Below are positions 24,906-32,582 of a stretch of 64,000 nucleotides of DNA, one piece after another; the first letter of the stretch is position 1, and each line of letters begins with the position of its first letter. The DNA lies in the NCBI GenBank assembly GCA_002083435.1, contig LWDJ01000006.1:38233-102232 (forward strand). Direction: 5' to 3'. The notes beneath the pieces were generated by a model, which was not told where the DNA came from, did not search any database, and saw only the letters and a list, made by a program, of their open reading frames with translations. Both the position numbers and the translations under genes were made by a program. Source of the stretch: Proteobacteria bacterium SG_bin6 (lineage in GTDB: Bacteria; Pseudomonadota; Alphaproteobacteria; Sphingomonadales; Sphingomonadaceae).

Positions 24906-26380
24906 AGCGCGCGGCGGTCATCGGCGCGGGGTTCGGCGGGCTCGCGCTCGCGATCCGGCTGCAATCGGCGGGCATCGAGACGGCGATCATCGAAGCGCGC
25001 GACAAGCCCGGCGGGCGCGCTTATGTGTGGGAGAAGGACGGCTTCGTGTTTGACGCCGGCCCCACCGTCATCACCGATCCCGATTGCCTGCGCGAGCTGT
25101 GGGCGCTTTCCGGCCGCGACATGGACGAGGATGTGACGCTGAAGCCGGTCATGCCCTTCTACCGGCTGAACTGGCCCGACGGCACCAATTTCGATTATTC
25201 CAACGACGAACCGCAACTGGCGGCCGAGATCGCCAAGCTCGATCCCGCCGATGTCGACGGCTATCGCCGCTTCCTCGAATATTCGGCCGGGGTCTATCGC
25301 GAGGGCTATGAAAAGCTCGGCCATGTCGCGTTCCTCGACTTCGCGACGATGATCAAGGCGGCGCCCGCGCTCGCCAAATACCAGGCGTGGCGCAGCGTCT
25401 ATTCGATCGTCTCGAGCTTCGTGAAGAACGAGAAATTGCGCGAGGCGCTGTCGTTCCACACCCTGCTCGTCGGCGGCAATCCGATGACGACGAGCGCGAT
25501 CTACGCCCTGATCCACAAGCTGGAAAAGGATGGCGGCGTCTGGTTCGCGATGGGCGGCACCAACCAGCTGATCGCCGGGATGGTCAGGCATTTCGAGCGG
25601 CTGGGCGGCACGCTCCGCCTCGCCGATCCAGTCGCGAGCATCGACACGCTCGGCGACCGCGCGACCGGGGTGACGACGCAGAGCGGCTGGCACATGGATT
25701 GCGACATGGTGGCGAGCAACGCCGACATCATGCACAGCTACCGCGATCTGCTGAAGGGCTCGCGCAGCGCGCAGCGCACCCGCGCTTCGCTCGAACGCAA
25801 GAGCTACAGCCCGTCGCTGTTCGTGGTGCATTTCGGGGTGAAGGGCACCTGGCCGGGCATTCCGCACCACATGATCCTGTTCGGGCCGCGCTATAAGGGG
25901 CTGCTCGACGACATCTACCGCCACGGCGTGCTGGCGGAGGATTTCTCGCTCTATCTTCACCACCCGACCGTCACCGATCCGTCGATGGCGCCCGAAGGCC
26001 ACTCGACCTTCTACGCGCTTGCCCCGGTGCCGCATCAGGGCAAGTTCCCGGTCGACTGGAAGGAAGTCGGCCCGATCCTGGAAAAGCGCATTCTCGACGA
26101 GGTGGGGCGCCGGCTGATCCCCGACATTCACGATCGGATCGTGACCAAGTTCCACTATGCGCCGAGCGATTTCTCTGCGGACCTGAACGCGCATCTCGGC
26201 AGCGCCTTCAGCCTGGAGCCGGTGCTGCTGCAATCCGCTTATTTCCGCGCGCACAACCGCGACGACCATATCCCCAACCTGTTCTTCGTGGGCGCCGGCA
26301 CCCACCCGGGGGCGGGGATTCCGGGCGTGGTGGGCAGCGCCAAGGCGACCGCAAGGCTGATGCTGGAGGGCGCGCGCTAA
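24902..26380 (+). CDS. crtI: phytoene desaturase
   Basis: FAD-dependent phytoene desaturase that introduces the conjugated double bonds leading to lycopene. The 492 residues fit CrtI. The FAD-binding motif is AAVIGAGFGGLALAIRL with the following GGRAYVWEKDGFVFDAGPTVITDP, and the C-terminal dinucleotide motif is FFVGAGTHPGAGIPGVVGSAKATA. It overlaps crtY by four bases. A palindrome cluster of about 170 bases begins four bases after its stop and separates it from the LOG-like gene and crtB. Confidence 0.97.
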   Translation: MKRAAVIGAGFGGLALAIRLQSAGIETAIIEARDKPGGRAYVWEKDGFVFDAGPTVITDPDCLRELWALSGRDMDEDVTLKPVMPFYRLNWPDGTNFDYSNDEPQLAAEIAKLDPADVDGYRRFLEYSAGVYREGYEKLGHVAFLDFATMIKAAPALAKYQAWRSVYSIVSSFVKNEKLREALSFHTLLVGGNPMTTSAIYALIHKLEKDGGVWFAMGGTNQLIAGMVRHFERLGGTLRLADPVASIDTLGDRATGVTTQSGWHMDCDMVASNADIMHSYRDLLKGSRSAQRTRASLERKSYSPSLFVVHFGVKGTWPGIPHHMILFGPRYKGLLDDIYRHGVLAEDFSLYLHHPTVTDPSMAPEGHSTFYALAPVPHQGKFPVDWKEVGPILEKRILDEVGRRLIPDIHDRIVTKFHYAPSDFSADLNAHLGSAFSLEPVLLQSAYFRAHNRDDHIPNLFFVGAGTHPGAGIPGVVGSAKATARLMLEGAR

Positions 26381-26384
26381 CGAT

Positions 26385-26557
26385 CCTCCCAAAGCTCGCT
26401 TGGGGAGGGGGCGTAGGCGGACCAATCACCTGCCGGGGCAGGTGATTCGCCGAAGCCCGGGGCGCGAAGCGTAGTGGAGGGGCGCTCCTTGCGGTTGACT
26501 TAGGACACGCCCCTCCACCATTCGCTAGCGCGAATGGTCCCCCTCCCGAGCAAAGCT
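26385..26557. repeat. cluster of four hairpins between crtI and the LOG-like gene
   Basis: Four stems are visible: 26385-26408 (CCTCCCAAAGC with its complement, one mismatch); 26424-26447 (AATCACCTGCC, perfect 11 bp, two-base loop); 26474-26518 (GTGGAGGGGCG with CGCCCCTCCAC, perfect 11 bp); and 26517-26538 (ACCATTCGC, perfect 9 bp, TAGC loop). The words TGGGGAGGGG, GTGGAGGGGCG and ATGGTCCCCCTCCC occur here in the same order as inside the E2 gene at 47075-47195, so both belong to one repeat family. Confidence 0.85.
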
Positions 26558-26580
26558 GGCAACGTTCTTTTGAGGAATCT

Positions 26581-27162
26581 ATGAACCGTCTCGCCGTCTA
26601 TTGCGGCTCGGCCACGCCGGCCGATCCGGTCTATATTGAAACCGCGCGTCTCGTCGGGCGGACCTTCGCCGAGCGGGGCATCGGCCTCGTCTATGGTGGC
26701 GGGCGGCTGGGGCTGATGGGCGCGGTCGCGGATGCAGCACTCGCCGCCGGCGGCGAGGTGATCGGCATCATGCCCCAGGCCTTGGTCGATGCCGAAGTCG
26801 CACACCGGGGCCTGACCGAGCTCCATGTCTGCCGGACGATGCACGAGCGCAAACAAGCCTTTACCGATCTCTCGGAAGGCTTCGTCACGCTGCCCGGCGG
26901 CACCGGCACGATGGACGAATTGTGGGAGGCGCTCAGCTGGGCGCAGCTCGGCTACCACGCCAAGCCAGTCGGGCTGCTCAATGTCGCGGGCTTTTATGAC
27001 GGGCTGCTCGCCTTCAGTGCCAAGATGATCGAGGTCGGCTTTATCCGCGCGCACCACGCGAACATCCTGATCGTAGGCGAGACGATCGACACGCTGCTCG
27101 CCAGGATGGCGGCGGCCGAGCCGGTGAAGACGATCCAGCAGATCGGCGCGGCCGACCTGTGA
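26581..27162 (+). CDS. LOG family protein (cytokinin riboside 5'-monophosphate phosphoribohydrolase-like)
   Basis: Rossmann-fold protein of 193 residues of the LOG/TIGR00730 family. Members split ribose 5-phosphate from N6-modified AMP or from AMP itself. The catalytic signature is complete: Arg90-Lys91 in MHERKQAF and PGGTGTMDE with Glu113. YCGSATPADPVYIE, YGGGRLGLMGAVAD and LNVAGFYDGLL are also typical. It sits between crtI and crtB with the crtB GTG overlapping its stop codon, so it must be co-transcribed with phytoene synthase. Whether it makes free adenine, a cytokinin, or recycles nucleotides cannot be told from sequence. Confidence 0.93.
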   Translation: MNRLAVYCGSATPADPVYIETARLVGRTFAERGIGLVYGGGRLGLMGAVADAALAAGGEVIGIMPQALVDAEVAHRGLTELHVCRTMHERKQAFTDLSEGFVTLPGGTGTMDELWEALSWAQLGYHAKPVGLLNVAGFYDGLLAFSAKMIEVGFIRAHHANILIVGETIDTLLARMAAAEPVKTIQQIGAADL

Positions 27163-28085
27163 CCCGCGCCGAGCTGGTCGCGGCGGCGCGCGCCTCGATC
27201 GCGCGCGGCTCGAAAAGCTTCGCGGCGGCCAGCCATTTGTTCGCGCCCGAGATGCGCGAGCGCGCCTGGCTGCTCTATGCCTGGTGCCGCGCCTGCGACG
27301 ATCTCGCCGACGGGCAGGATCACGGCCATGGCATGACCCGGATCGACGACGCCCCCGCCCGCCTCGCCCGGTTGACCGCGCTCACGGAAGCCGCGCTCGC
27401 GGGCGAGGAGACGGGCGAGATGCCGTTCGATGCTTTGCGCGTCGTCGCCGCCGAGACCGGGCTGCCGGCGGGCTTCGCACGCCACCACCTCGCCGGGTTC
27501 GCGCGCGACGCGGCCGAGTGGCGCCCCGCGACCGAAGCCGAACTGCTCGATTATTGCTATCAGGTGGCGGGCGTCGTCGGTTGCATGATGGCGGTGGTGA
27601 TGGGGGTGTCCCCCGACGACGAAACCACGCTCGACCGCGCCTGCGAGCTGGGGCTCGCCTTCCAGCTCGCCAATATTGCCCGCGATGTGGCCGAGGATGC
27701 GGGCGCCGGGCGCTGCTATCTGCCGGGCGACTGGCTCGCCGAGGCCGGGATCGCCCGCGACGCGCTGCTGGCCGATCCCGCGCGCCTCGTGCCGCTGGTC
27801 CGCCGCCTGACCGATAGCGCGGCGCAATTCGAAGCGCGCGCGCGCCACGGCACCCCGGCGCTCCCGTTCCGCGCCGCCTGGGCGGTGCTGGCGGCGGCGC
27901 GCATCTATGGCGATATCGGCCGCAAGGTGGCGACGCTCGGCGCGGGCGCGCTCACCCAGCGGGTGAGCACCTCGCGCGGAGAGAAGATCGGGGCGATCTA
28001 TAGCGCCTGGCATCAGGCGCGTCGACGCGCACGGCTCTATCCACCGCTCGAAGGGCCGCCGCTGTGGGCGCGGCCAAGGCTTTAG
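27159..28085 (+). CDS. crtB: phytoene synthase
   Basis: Joins two geranylgeranyl diphosphates head to head into phytoene, the first committed carotenoid step. The 308 residues match bacterial CrtB. Both aspartate-rich sites that bind the diphosphate through Mg2+ are present: DDLAD (Asp47, Asp48, Asp51) and NIARDVAED, plus YCYQVAGVVGCMM and the C-terminal LSxRxR-like RVSTSRGEK. The start is a GTG whose last bases overlap the LOG-gene stop. With crtY and crtI it covers geranylgeranyl diphosphate to beta-carotene; crtE is not seen here. Confidence 0.95.
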   Translation: MTRAELVAAARASIARGSKSFAAASHLFAPEMRERAWLLYAWCRACDDLADGQDHGHGMTRIDDAPARLARLTALTEAALAGEETGEMPFDALRVVAAETGLPAGFARHHLAGFARDAAEWRPATEAELLDYCYQVAGVVGCMMAVVMGVSPDDETTLDRACELGLAFQLANIARDVAEDAGAGRCYLPGDWLAEAGIARDALLADPARLVPLVRRLTDSAAQFEARARHGTPALPFRAAWAVLAAARIYGDIGRKVATLGAGALTQRVSTSRGEKIGAIYSAWHQARRRARLYPPLEGPPLWARPRL

Positions 28086-28097
28086 CCGCGCGACACC

Positions 28098-28526
28098 TTA
28101 TCCCGCCGCGCGCCGTCCCCAAGGCAGCGCGAGCGACGGCACCGGCACCCGCGCCGCGATCCAACCGCCGGCGAGCGGCGCGAGCACCGCGCCGAACCGC
28201 ATCCACAAGGGGTGGGGAATGGTGAACACCGTCGCCAGCCCGCCCGCGATCACCAAGGCGACGATCACCCCGCCGAGTCGCCCCGGCCCCGCGATCGCGC
28301 GGACCGCGAAGGCGCCGACCGCGCTCCCCAGGCCCCAGCCGAGCAGCACCAGCGCCTTGGCGGCGAAGGGCAGCTCATCCATCACCTCGCCTTGATCGAC
28401 GCTGTCCATGCTCGCGAAATTGGCCGGGATCGGGAAGAATTGCGCCGATACCGCCTCGATTCCGACGATCGCCGCGAACGCCAACACGGCGCCCGCCAAG
28501 AGCGCCAAAACCATGCGAACCATCAC
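28098..28526 (-). CDS. small membrane protein of unknown function
   Basis: A 142-residue protein with four predicted membrane helices: one near the N-terminus (MVLALLAGAVLAFAAIVGIEAV) and three from residue 55 on (ALVLLGWGLGSAVGAFAVRAI, LGGVIVALVIAGGLATVFTI, FGAVLAPLAGGWIAARV). A periplasmic loop with FFPIPANFASMDSVDQGEVMDELP follows helix 1 and is the most distinctive part. I do not recognise a named family, though proteins of this layout are frequent in sphingomonads. It converges with crtB, with 12 bases between the stops. Confidence 0.72.
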   Translation of the reverse strand: MMVRMVLALLAGAVLAFAAIVGIEAVSAQFFPIPANFASMDSVDQGEVMDELPFAAKALVLLGWGLGSAVGAFAVRAIAGPGRLGGVIVALVIAGGLATVFTIPHPLWMRFGAVLAPLAGGWIAARVPVPSLALPWGRRAAG

Positions 28527-28568
28527 CGCCTCCCTGAGCCATGATGATAGCAGATCGGCGCGCGGTGG

Positions 28569-28817
28569 TCAGCCGCCGCGGCGCACGGCTCGCCGCAAAT
28601 CGGCACCGCCGACATTGGCCATATGGATGCCCGCCGCGCGACAGGTGGCGCTCACCACCGGATAATCGAGATCGGCATGGCGTTGCAGCGCGATCGGCAT
28701 CGCCTGCTGGCACGCCTCGATCGAGGCATAGCGGGTTGTTTCCAGGCGTTGCTCGACACAGCCGGCGCCATCATCGCCGCAGCCGAGGATCGCCATCACA
28801 TAATAAAATGGGCCCAT
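28569..28817 (-). CDS. small conserved-looking protein of unknown function
   Basis: An 82-residue protein starting MGPFYYVMAILGCGDDGAGC. It has four cysteines (GCGDDGAGC, EACQQA, SATCRAAG) and the stretch TRYASIEACQQAMPIALQRHADLDYPVV, which suggests a small disulfide-bonded domain. The first 12 residues could be a weak membrane segment rather than a cleaved signal. No function can be given. It lies 42 bases upstream of the four-helix membrane protein on the same strand and is divergent from the ABC transporter gene. Confidence 0.65.
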   Translation of the reverse strand: MGPFYYVMAILGCGDDGAGCVEQRLETTRYASIEACQQAMPIALQRHADLDYPVVSATCRAAGIHMANVGGADLRRAVRRGG

Positions 28818-28909
28818 CCGTCGTCTCCATGCGGCGGGTAGAACGTGGGGGCCTTGCCAAATGTTTCAAGCGCTTTTGCGGCGGCCGCCGACGCCCTACA
28901 TCGGGGGCA

Positions 28910-30724
28910 ATGCCACCCGATACCCCGACCCGCGCCGAACCGCCGCTGCTGCCGACGCTCGCCCGTTTCCTCCCCTATCTGTGGCCGCGCGATCACCCCG
29001 GCTTGCGGCTGCGCATCATCGTCGCGCTGCTGCTCGTCGTCGGCTCGAAGCTGGTGCAGGTCTATGGCGCGCCGTTCGCGCTCGCCGGGGTGGTCGATGG
29101 CATGGCGCGCGGTGAGCGCGGCGCGTTCGTGCTGATCGCCGCGCTCGCGCTCGGCTATACGGCGGCGCGCTTCGGCAGCGTGCTGTTCGATAATCTGCGC
29201 AACGCGGTGTTCGAGCGGGTGGGGCAGGAGGCGACGCGGGCATTGGCGGTCAATGTCTTCAGCCATCTGCACCAGCTGTCGCTGCGCTTCCACCTCGAAC
29301 GCCGCACCGGCGCCGTCACCAAGGTGGTCGAGCGCGGCACCAAGAGCATCGACACGATGCTCTATTTCCTGCTGTTCAACATCGCGCCGACGGTGCTGGA
29401 ATTGGTGCTGGTGCTGCAGATTTTCGGCAGCCGCTTCGGCGCCTGGCTGGTGATCGCGACGCTGGCGATGGTCGGCGGCTATATCTGGTTCACCCGCGTC
29501 GTCACCGATTGGCGCAATGCCTTGCGGGCGCAGCTCAACGATCTCGATACCGGCGCCGTCGCGCATGCGGTCGATTCGTTGCTGAATTTCGAGACGGTCA
29601 AATATTTCAACGCCGAAAGCCGCGAGGCGGCGCGCTACGACCGGGCGATGGCGGCCTATGCCCGCGCGGCGGTGAAGAACGAAACCTCGCTCGCCTGGCT
29701 CAATATCGGGCAGAGCTTCATCACCAACGCGATGATGGCGATCGGCCTTGGCATCGTGATCTTTGGCTGGCGCGACGGACGGTTCGACGCGGGCAGTGTC
29801 GTGCTGGTCTCGACATTGCTCGCGCAGTTATTCCGCCCGCTCGATCTGCTCGGCATGGTCTATCGCACCGTGCGCCAAGGGGTGGTCGACATGGCGGCGA
29901 TGTTCGATCTGATCGACGCCCCCGCCGAGATCACCGACGCCCCCGGCGCGCCGGCTTTGATGGTGCGCGCCGGGCATGTGCGGTTCGAAGGGGTCCACTT
30001 CGCTTATGATCCGGCGCGCCCGATCCTGAAGGGCATCGATCTCGACGTGCCCGCCGGCCACACGCTCGCGGTCGTCGGCCCCTCGGGCGCGGGCAAGTCG
30101 ACGCTGGCGCGGCTGTTGTTCCGTTTTTACGATGTAAATGCGGGGCGGATCACCATCGACGGGCAGGATATCGCCCAGGTGCAGCAAGAGACGCTGCGCG
30201 CCGCGATCGGCATCGTCCCGCAGGACACGGTGCTGTTCAACGACACGATCGGCTACAATATCGGCTATGGTCGCGAGGGCGCCGCGCTCGCCGAGATCGA
30301 GCAGGCGGCGCGCGGCGCGGCGATCGCCGATTTCATCGCCCGCCAGCCCGGCGGCTATGACGCGCGCGTTGGCGAGCGCGGGCTGAAGCTTTCGGGCGGC
30401 GAGAAGCAGCGCGTCGCGATCGCGCGCACCCTGCTCAAGAACCCGCCGATCCTGCTGCTCGACGAGGCGACCAGCGCGCTCGACAGCCGCACCGAGGCCG
30501 AAATCCAGGCGACGCTCGAGGCAATCAGCGCACGGCGGACGACGATCGTGATCGCCCATCGCCTGTCGACCGTGGTCAACGCCGACGAAATCATCGTGCT
30601 CGACGGCGGCATGGTGCGCGAGCGGGGCACCCACGCCGCGCTGCTGCGGCTTGGCGGGCTTTACGCGGAAATGTGGAACCGCCAGGCACAGGAAAGCGCT
30701 GAACAGGCATTGGCGGCCGAATAA
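28910..30724 (+). CDS. Atm1/HMT1-type ABC exporter, fused membrane and ATPase domains
   Basis: Half-transporter of 604 residues: six membrane helices (about residues 30-320) and a nucleotide-binding domain (about 350-580). Walker A is GPSGAGKST, the signature is LSGGEKQR and Walker B is ILLLDEATSALD. The membrane part has FHLERRTGAVTKVVERGTKSIDTMLYFLLFNIAPT and LLNFETVKYFNAE, which are hallmarks of the Atm1 branch that exports glutathione-type compounds or helps iron-sulfur and heavy-metal handling. The frame is open to 28541, but the start at 28910 gives the expected N-terminus; an in-frame ATG upstream cannot be ruled out. Confidence 0.9.
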   Translation: MPPDTPTRAEPPLLPTLARFLPYLWPRDHPGLRLRIIVALLLVVGSKLVQVYGAPFALAGVVDGMARGERGAFVLIAALALGYTAARFGSVLFDNLRNAVFERVGQEATRALAVNVFSHLHQLSLRFHLERRTGAVTKVVERGTKSIDTMLYFLLFNIAPTVLELVLVLQIFGSRFGAWLVIATLAMVGGYIWFTRVVTDWRNALRAQLNDLDTGAVAHAVDSLLNFETVKYFNAESREAARYDRAMAAYARAAVKNETSLAWLNIGQSFITNAMMAIGLGIVIFGWRDGRFDAGSVVLVSTLLAQLFRPLDLLGMVYRTVRQGVVDMAAMFDLIDAPAEITDAPGAPALMVRAGHVRFEGVHFAYDPARPILKGIDLDVPAGHTLAVVGPSGAGKSTLARLLFRFYDVNAGRITIDGQDIAQVQQETLRAAIGIVPQDTVLFNDTIGYNIGYGREGAALAEIEQAARGAAIADFIARQPGGYDARVGERGLKLSGGEKQRVAIARTLLKNPPILLLDEATSALDSRTEAEIQATLEAISARRTTIVIAHRLSTVVNADEIIVLDGGMVRERGTHAALLRLGGLYAEMWNRQAQESAEQALAAE

Positions 30725-30834
30725 CCGCTCAAGTCGTTACGGCTGAAACTGATATTCTTTAAGATGAATATAAGATTTCAATGACGTTCATCTTGTGTTT
30801 ACAACCGACGAACCGTTTTTTCTTGCGATAAACC

Positions 30835-30866
30835 GAAGAACAAAGCGCCGCATGGCGCGGTTCTTC
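30835..30866. other. hairpin with internal bulge in an AT-rich intergenic region
   Basis: GAAGAAC (30835-30841) pairs with GTTCTTC (30860-30866) and GCGCC (30845-30849) with GGCGC (30854-30858), with AAA facing a single G between the two stems and a GCAT loop. It lies in the 186-base region 30725-30910, which is markedly richer in A and T than the rest of the window (for example TTTAAGATGAATATAAG near 30760) and so is the likely promoter region for the following secreted-protein gene. The hairpin would fall in its 5' leader. Confidence 0.5.
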
Positions 30867-30910
30867 CCGCGTCACTCCCGACGAACCGGCGTGGCACGAG
30901 TCACAGGAGA

Positions 30911-31351
30911 ATGATGATGCGTAGCAAGATTTTGGTCGCCCTAGCCGCTGCGGGCTTGATGAGCGGCGCGGCGATGGCGCAGACCACAGGCAGCACCGGC
31001 TCGACCGGAACCGAACAGACCGGCGCAAGCTCGGGCAGCGCCTCGAGCGGCACGATGAGCAGCCAGCCCGACGACCAGACCGGGCGCGGTAAGGCGAAGC
31101 GCAGCAAGCGCGGGACCGGATCGACTTCGGGCGGCACCTATAACGACCCGAACGGCACGACCACCGGGAACAGCACCCAAGGCACGTCCACCCCGGACGG
31201 CTATGGCTCGACCACCGGACAGGGCTCGACGACCGAACCCAAGGGTGGCACGATCGACCCGATGACTGGCAGCGCCGGATCGACGGGGACGACAGGCTCG
31301 ACCGGCAGCACGGGGACGACCAGCCCCACCGGCACGCCTACCCCGCGTTAA
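30911..31351 (+). CDS. secreted low-complexity Ser/Thr/Gly-rich protein
   Basis: A 146-residue protein with a signal peptide (SKILVALAAAGLMSGAAMA) and a mature part made almost wholly of Gly, Ser, Thr and Pro, with GSTGSTGT-type repeats at both ends and one basic patch (GRGKAKRSKRG). It should be exported and intrinsically disordered. The start could be any of three consecutive ATGs at 30911-30919; AGGAG lies just before. Similar proteins are common in sphingomonads, but no function is known to me. The repeats may change length by slippage. Confidence 0.75.
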   Translation: MMMRSKILVALAAAGLMSGAAMAQTTGSTGSTGTEQTGASSGSASSGTMSSQPDDQTGRGKAKRSKRGTGSTSGGTYNDPNGTTTGNSTQGTSTPDGYGSTTGQGSTTEPKGGTIDPMTGSAGSTGTTGSTGSTGTTSPTGTPTPR

Positions 31352-31403
31352 CCAACCGCCTCAGCCTCGGGGGAAGCATTGGCTTTCCCCGAACGCCTGC
31401 GGC

Positions 31404-31985
31404 TCAAGGCACCAGCCATTGCGCGCGCAATTCTCCGCGCGCCCAATCGAACCGCGCGCGTCGGTGGCCATCCGCGCTCAGCCACAGCCAGTCGAGGCTG
31501 TGATAGCGCACGATCAGCACCGCGAAATGATCTTCCGCCCCGGGCGAGAGCAAGGGCGCGGGCGGTGGCGTCGCGACGACGCTGCCCGGCGCCGGCTGGA
31601 TGGCGTAACAGGCGCGTGCCTGCGGCGCGCTGGCGAGCCAGGCGGCGCGGGTGTCGGCGCCAGTCAGCACCGTCGCCTCGCCCGCCAGCCGCAGCTGCAG
31701 CTTCGCCCCCGGATCATAGCCATGAAGCATGACGCGCGGATCGGCGGCGAGTTCGGCGATCTTCGCGCTACGGCGATCGGTGTGGAGCCGCAGTCGTCGC
31801 GCCTCTGAATCGAAGGCGCGCAGCACCAGCGTGCGGACATCGGGCGCGCCATCGGCGGCGATGCTCGCCAGTTGCATCGTTCGCCAAGGGCTACGGCGAT
31901 CGGCGACCGCACGGCGCAGCAGGCGTTGGGCCTCGGCGAGCGCTTCGCCCAGATCGTCGGCGAAGGCGGGCCGCGCGGCGCTCAA
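31404..31985 (-). CDS. pyridoxamine 5'-phosphate oxidase-like FMN-binding protein
   Basis: A 193-residue protein of the PNPOx split-barrel family. The FMN-binding part is seen in PWRTMQLASIAADGAPDVRTLVLRAFD and LRLHTDRRSAKIAELAADPRVMLHGYDPGAKLQLRLAG. The C-terminal ADGHRRARFDWARGELRAQWLVP resembles the oxidase end, but the length is shorter than PdxH, so it may act on another substrate. I choose a TTG start at 31985, which overlaps the TGA of the tlpA gene (TTGA); the open frame upstream is a shadow of tlpA. The two genes should be translationally coupled. Confidence 0.82.
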   Translation of the reverse strand: MSAARPAFADDLGEALAEAQRLLRRAVADRRSPWRTMQLASIAADGAPDVRTLVLRAFDSEARRLRLHTDRRSAKIAELAADPRVMLHGYDPGAKLQLRLAGEATVLTGADTRAAWLASAPQARACYAIQPAPGSVVATPPPAPLLSPGAEDHFAVLIVRYHSLDWLWLSADGHRRARFDWARGELRAQWLVP

Positions 31986-32566
31986 CGTGCCTCGGCGAGG
32001 AGCTTGGCGGTCTCGGCGCTCGTCCAATCCCGATCGCCCAAGGTGCGCCACACCTCATTGCCCTGCGAATCATAGAGGATCGTCGTTGGCAGGTTGACCC
32101 CCATGCCGCCGCTGATCTTGGCCTGATCGTCGTAGAGCGGCGGCAGGTTCTTGATGCCGCGCGCCTCTAGGAACGTCTTCACCTTGGCGAGCCCTTCGAG
32201 ATCCTGGCTCACCGCGATCACGCGCAGGCCGCCGGGCGCCTTGCCGGCGAGCGTGTCGAGCTGCGGCAATTCCTTCACGCACGGCGCGCACCAGGTCGCC
32301 CAGAGATTGAGCAGCATCGGCCGCCCCAGGAAGCTGTTGAGCGGCACATAGGCGCCCTTCGCGTCCTGCACCGCATAGGTCGGCAGCCCCTGCCCCTTAT
32401 GGCTGCGGTCAATCGCGCCCGCGGCCATTTTCGCCACGGGCTTCGCGCCGGCGGGCATTTCGGCCGAGTTGGTGATGGTGACCTCGGGCGCTTGTGGCTG
32501 GGGCGCGGATTGCCTATCGCACGCGCCGAGCAGCAGGATCGGGAGACAGAAGATCAAGCGCGACAC
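31982..32566 (-). CDS. TlpA-type thioredoxin-fold lipoprotein
   Basis: Membrane-anchored periplasmic thiol-disulfide protein of about 194 residues. The lipobox is LLGAC near the N-terminus, the redox site is WCAPC in LLNLWATWCAPCVKELPQL, and the cis-proline loop is GVNLPTTILYD. Proteins of this family reduce cytochrome c apoproteins or other periplasmic thiols. The GTG at 32566 is preferred because GGAG lies six bases before it. The ATG at 32584 is the alternative and would share its CATG with the divergent argH start. It is coupled to the FMN-binding gene downstream. Confidence 0.88.
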   Translation of the reverse strand: MSRLIFCLPILLLGACDRQSAPQPQAPEVTITNSAEMPAGAKPVAKMAAGAIDRSHKGQGLPTYAVQDAKGAYVPLNSFLGRPMLLNLWATWCAPCVKELPQLDTLAGKAPGGLRVIAVSQDLEGLAKVKTFLEARGIKNLPPLYDDQAKISGGMGVNLPTTILYDSQGNEVWRTLGDRDWTSAETAKLLAEAR

Positions 32567-32582
32567 CGAAAGCTCCAATGCC

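Noticed and set aside
26385..26557. Riboswitch or CRISPR-like array before the LOG gene
   Set aside because: The hairpins are perfect inverted repeats of the local palindrome family, with no direct repeats at regular spacing and no known aptamer core.
30911..31351. Adhesin or ice-binding protein call for the Gly/Ser/Thr-rich product
   Set aside because: It is only low-complexity sequence with no domain or sorting motif; naming a function would be invention.
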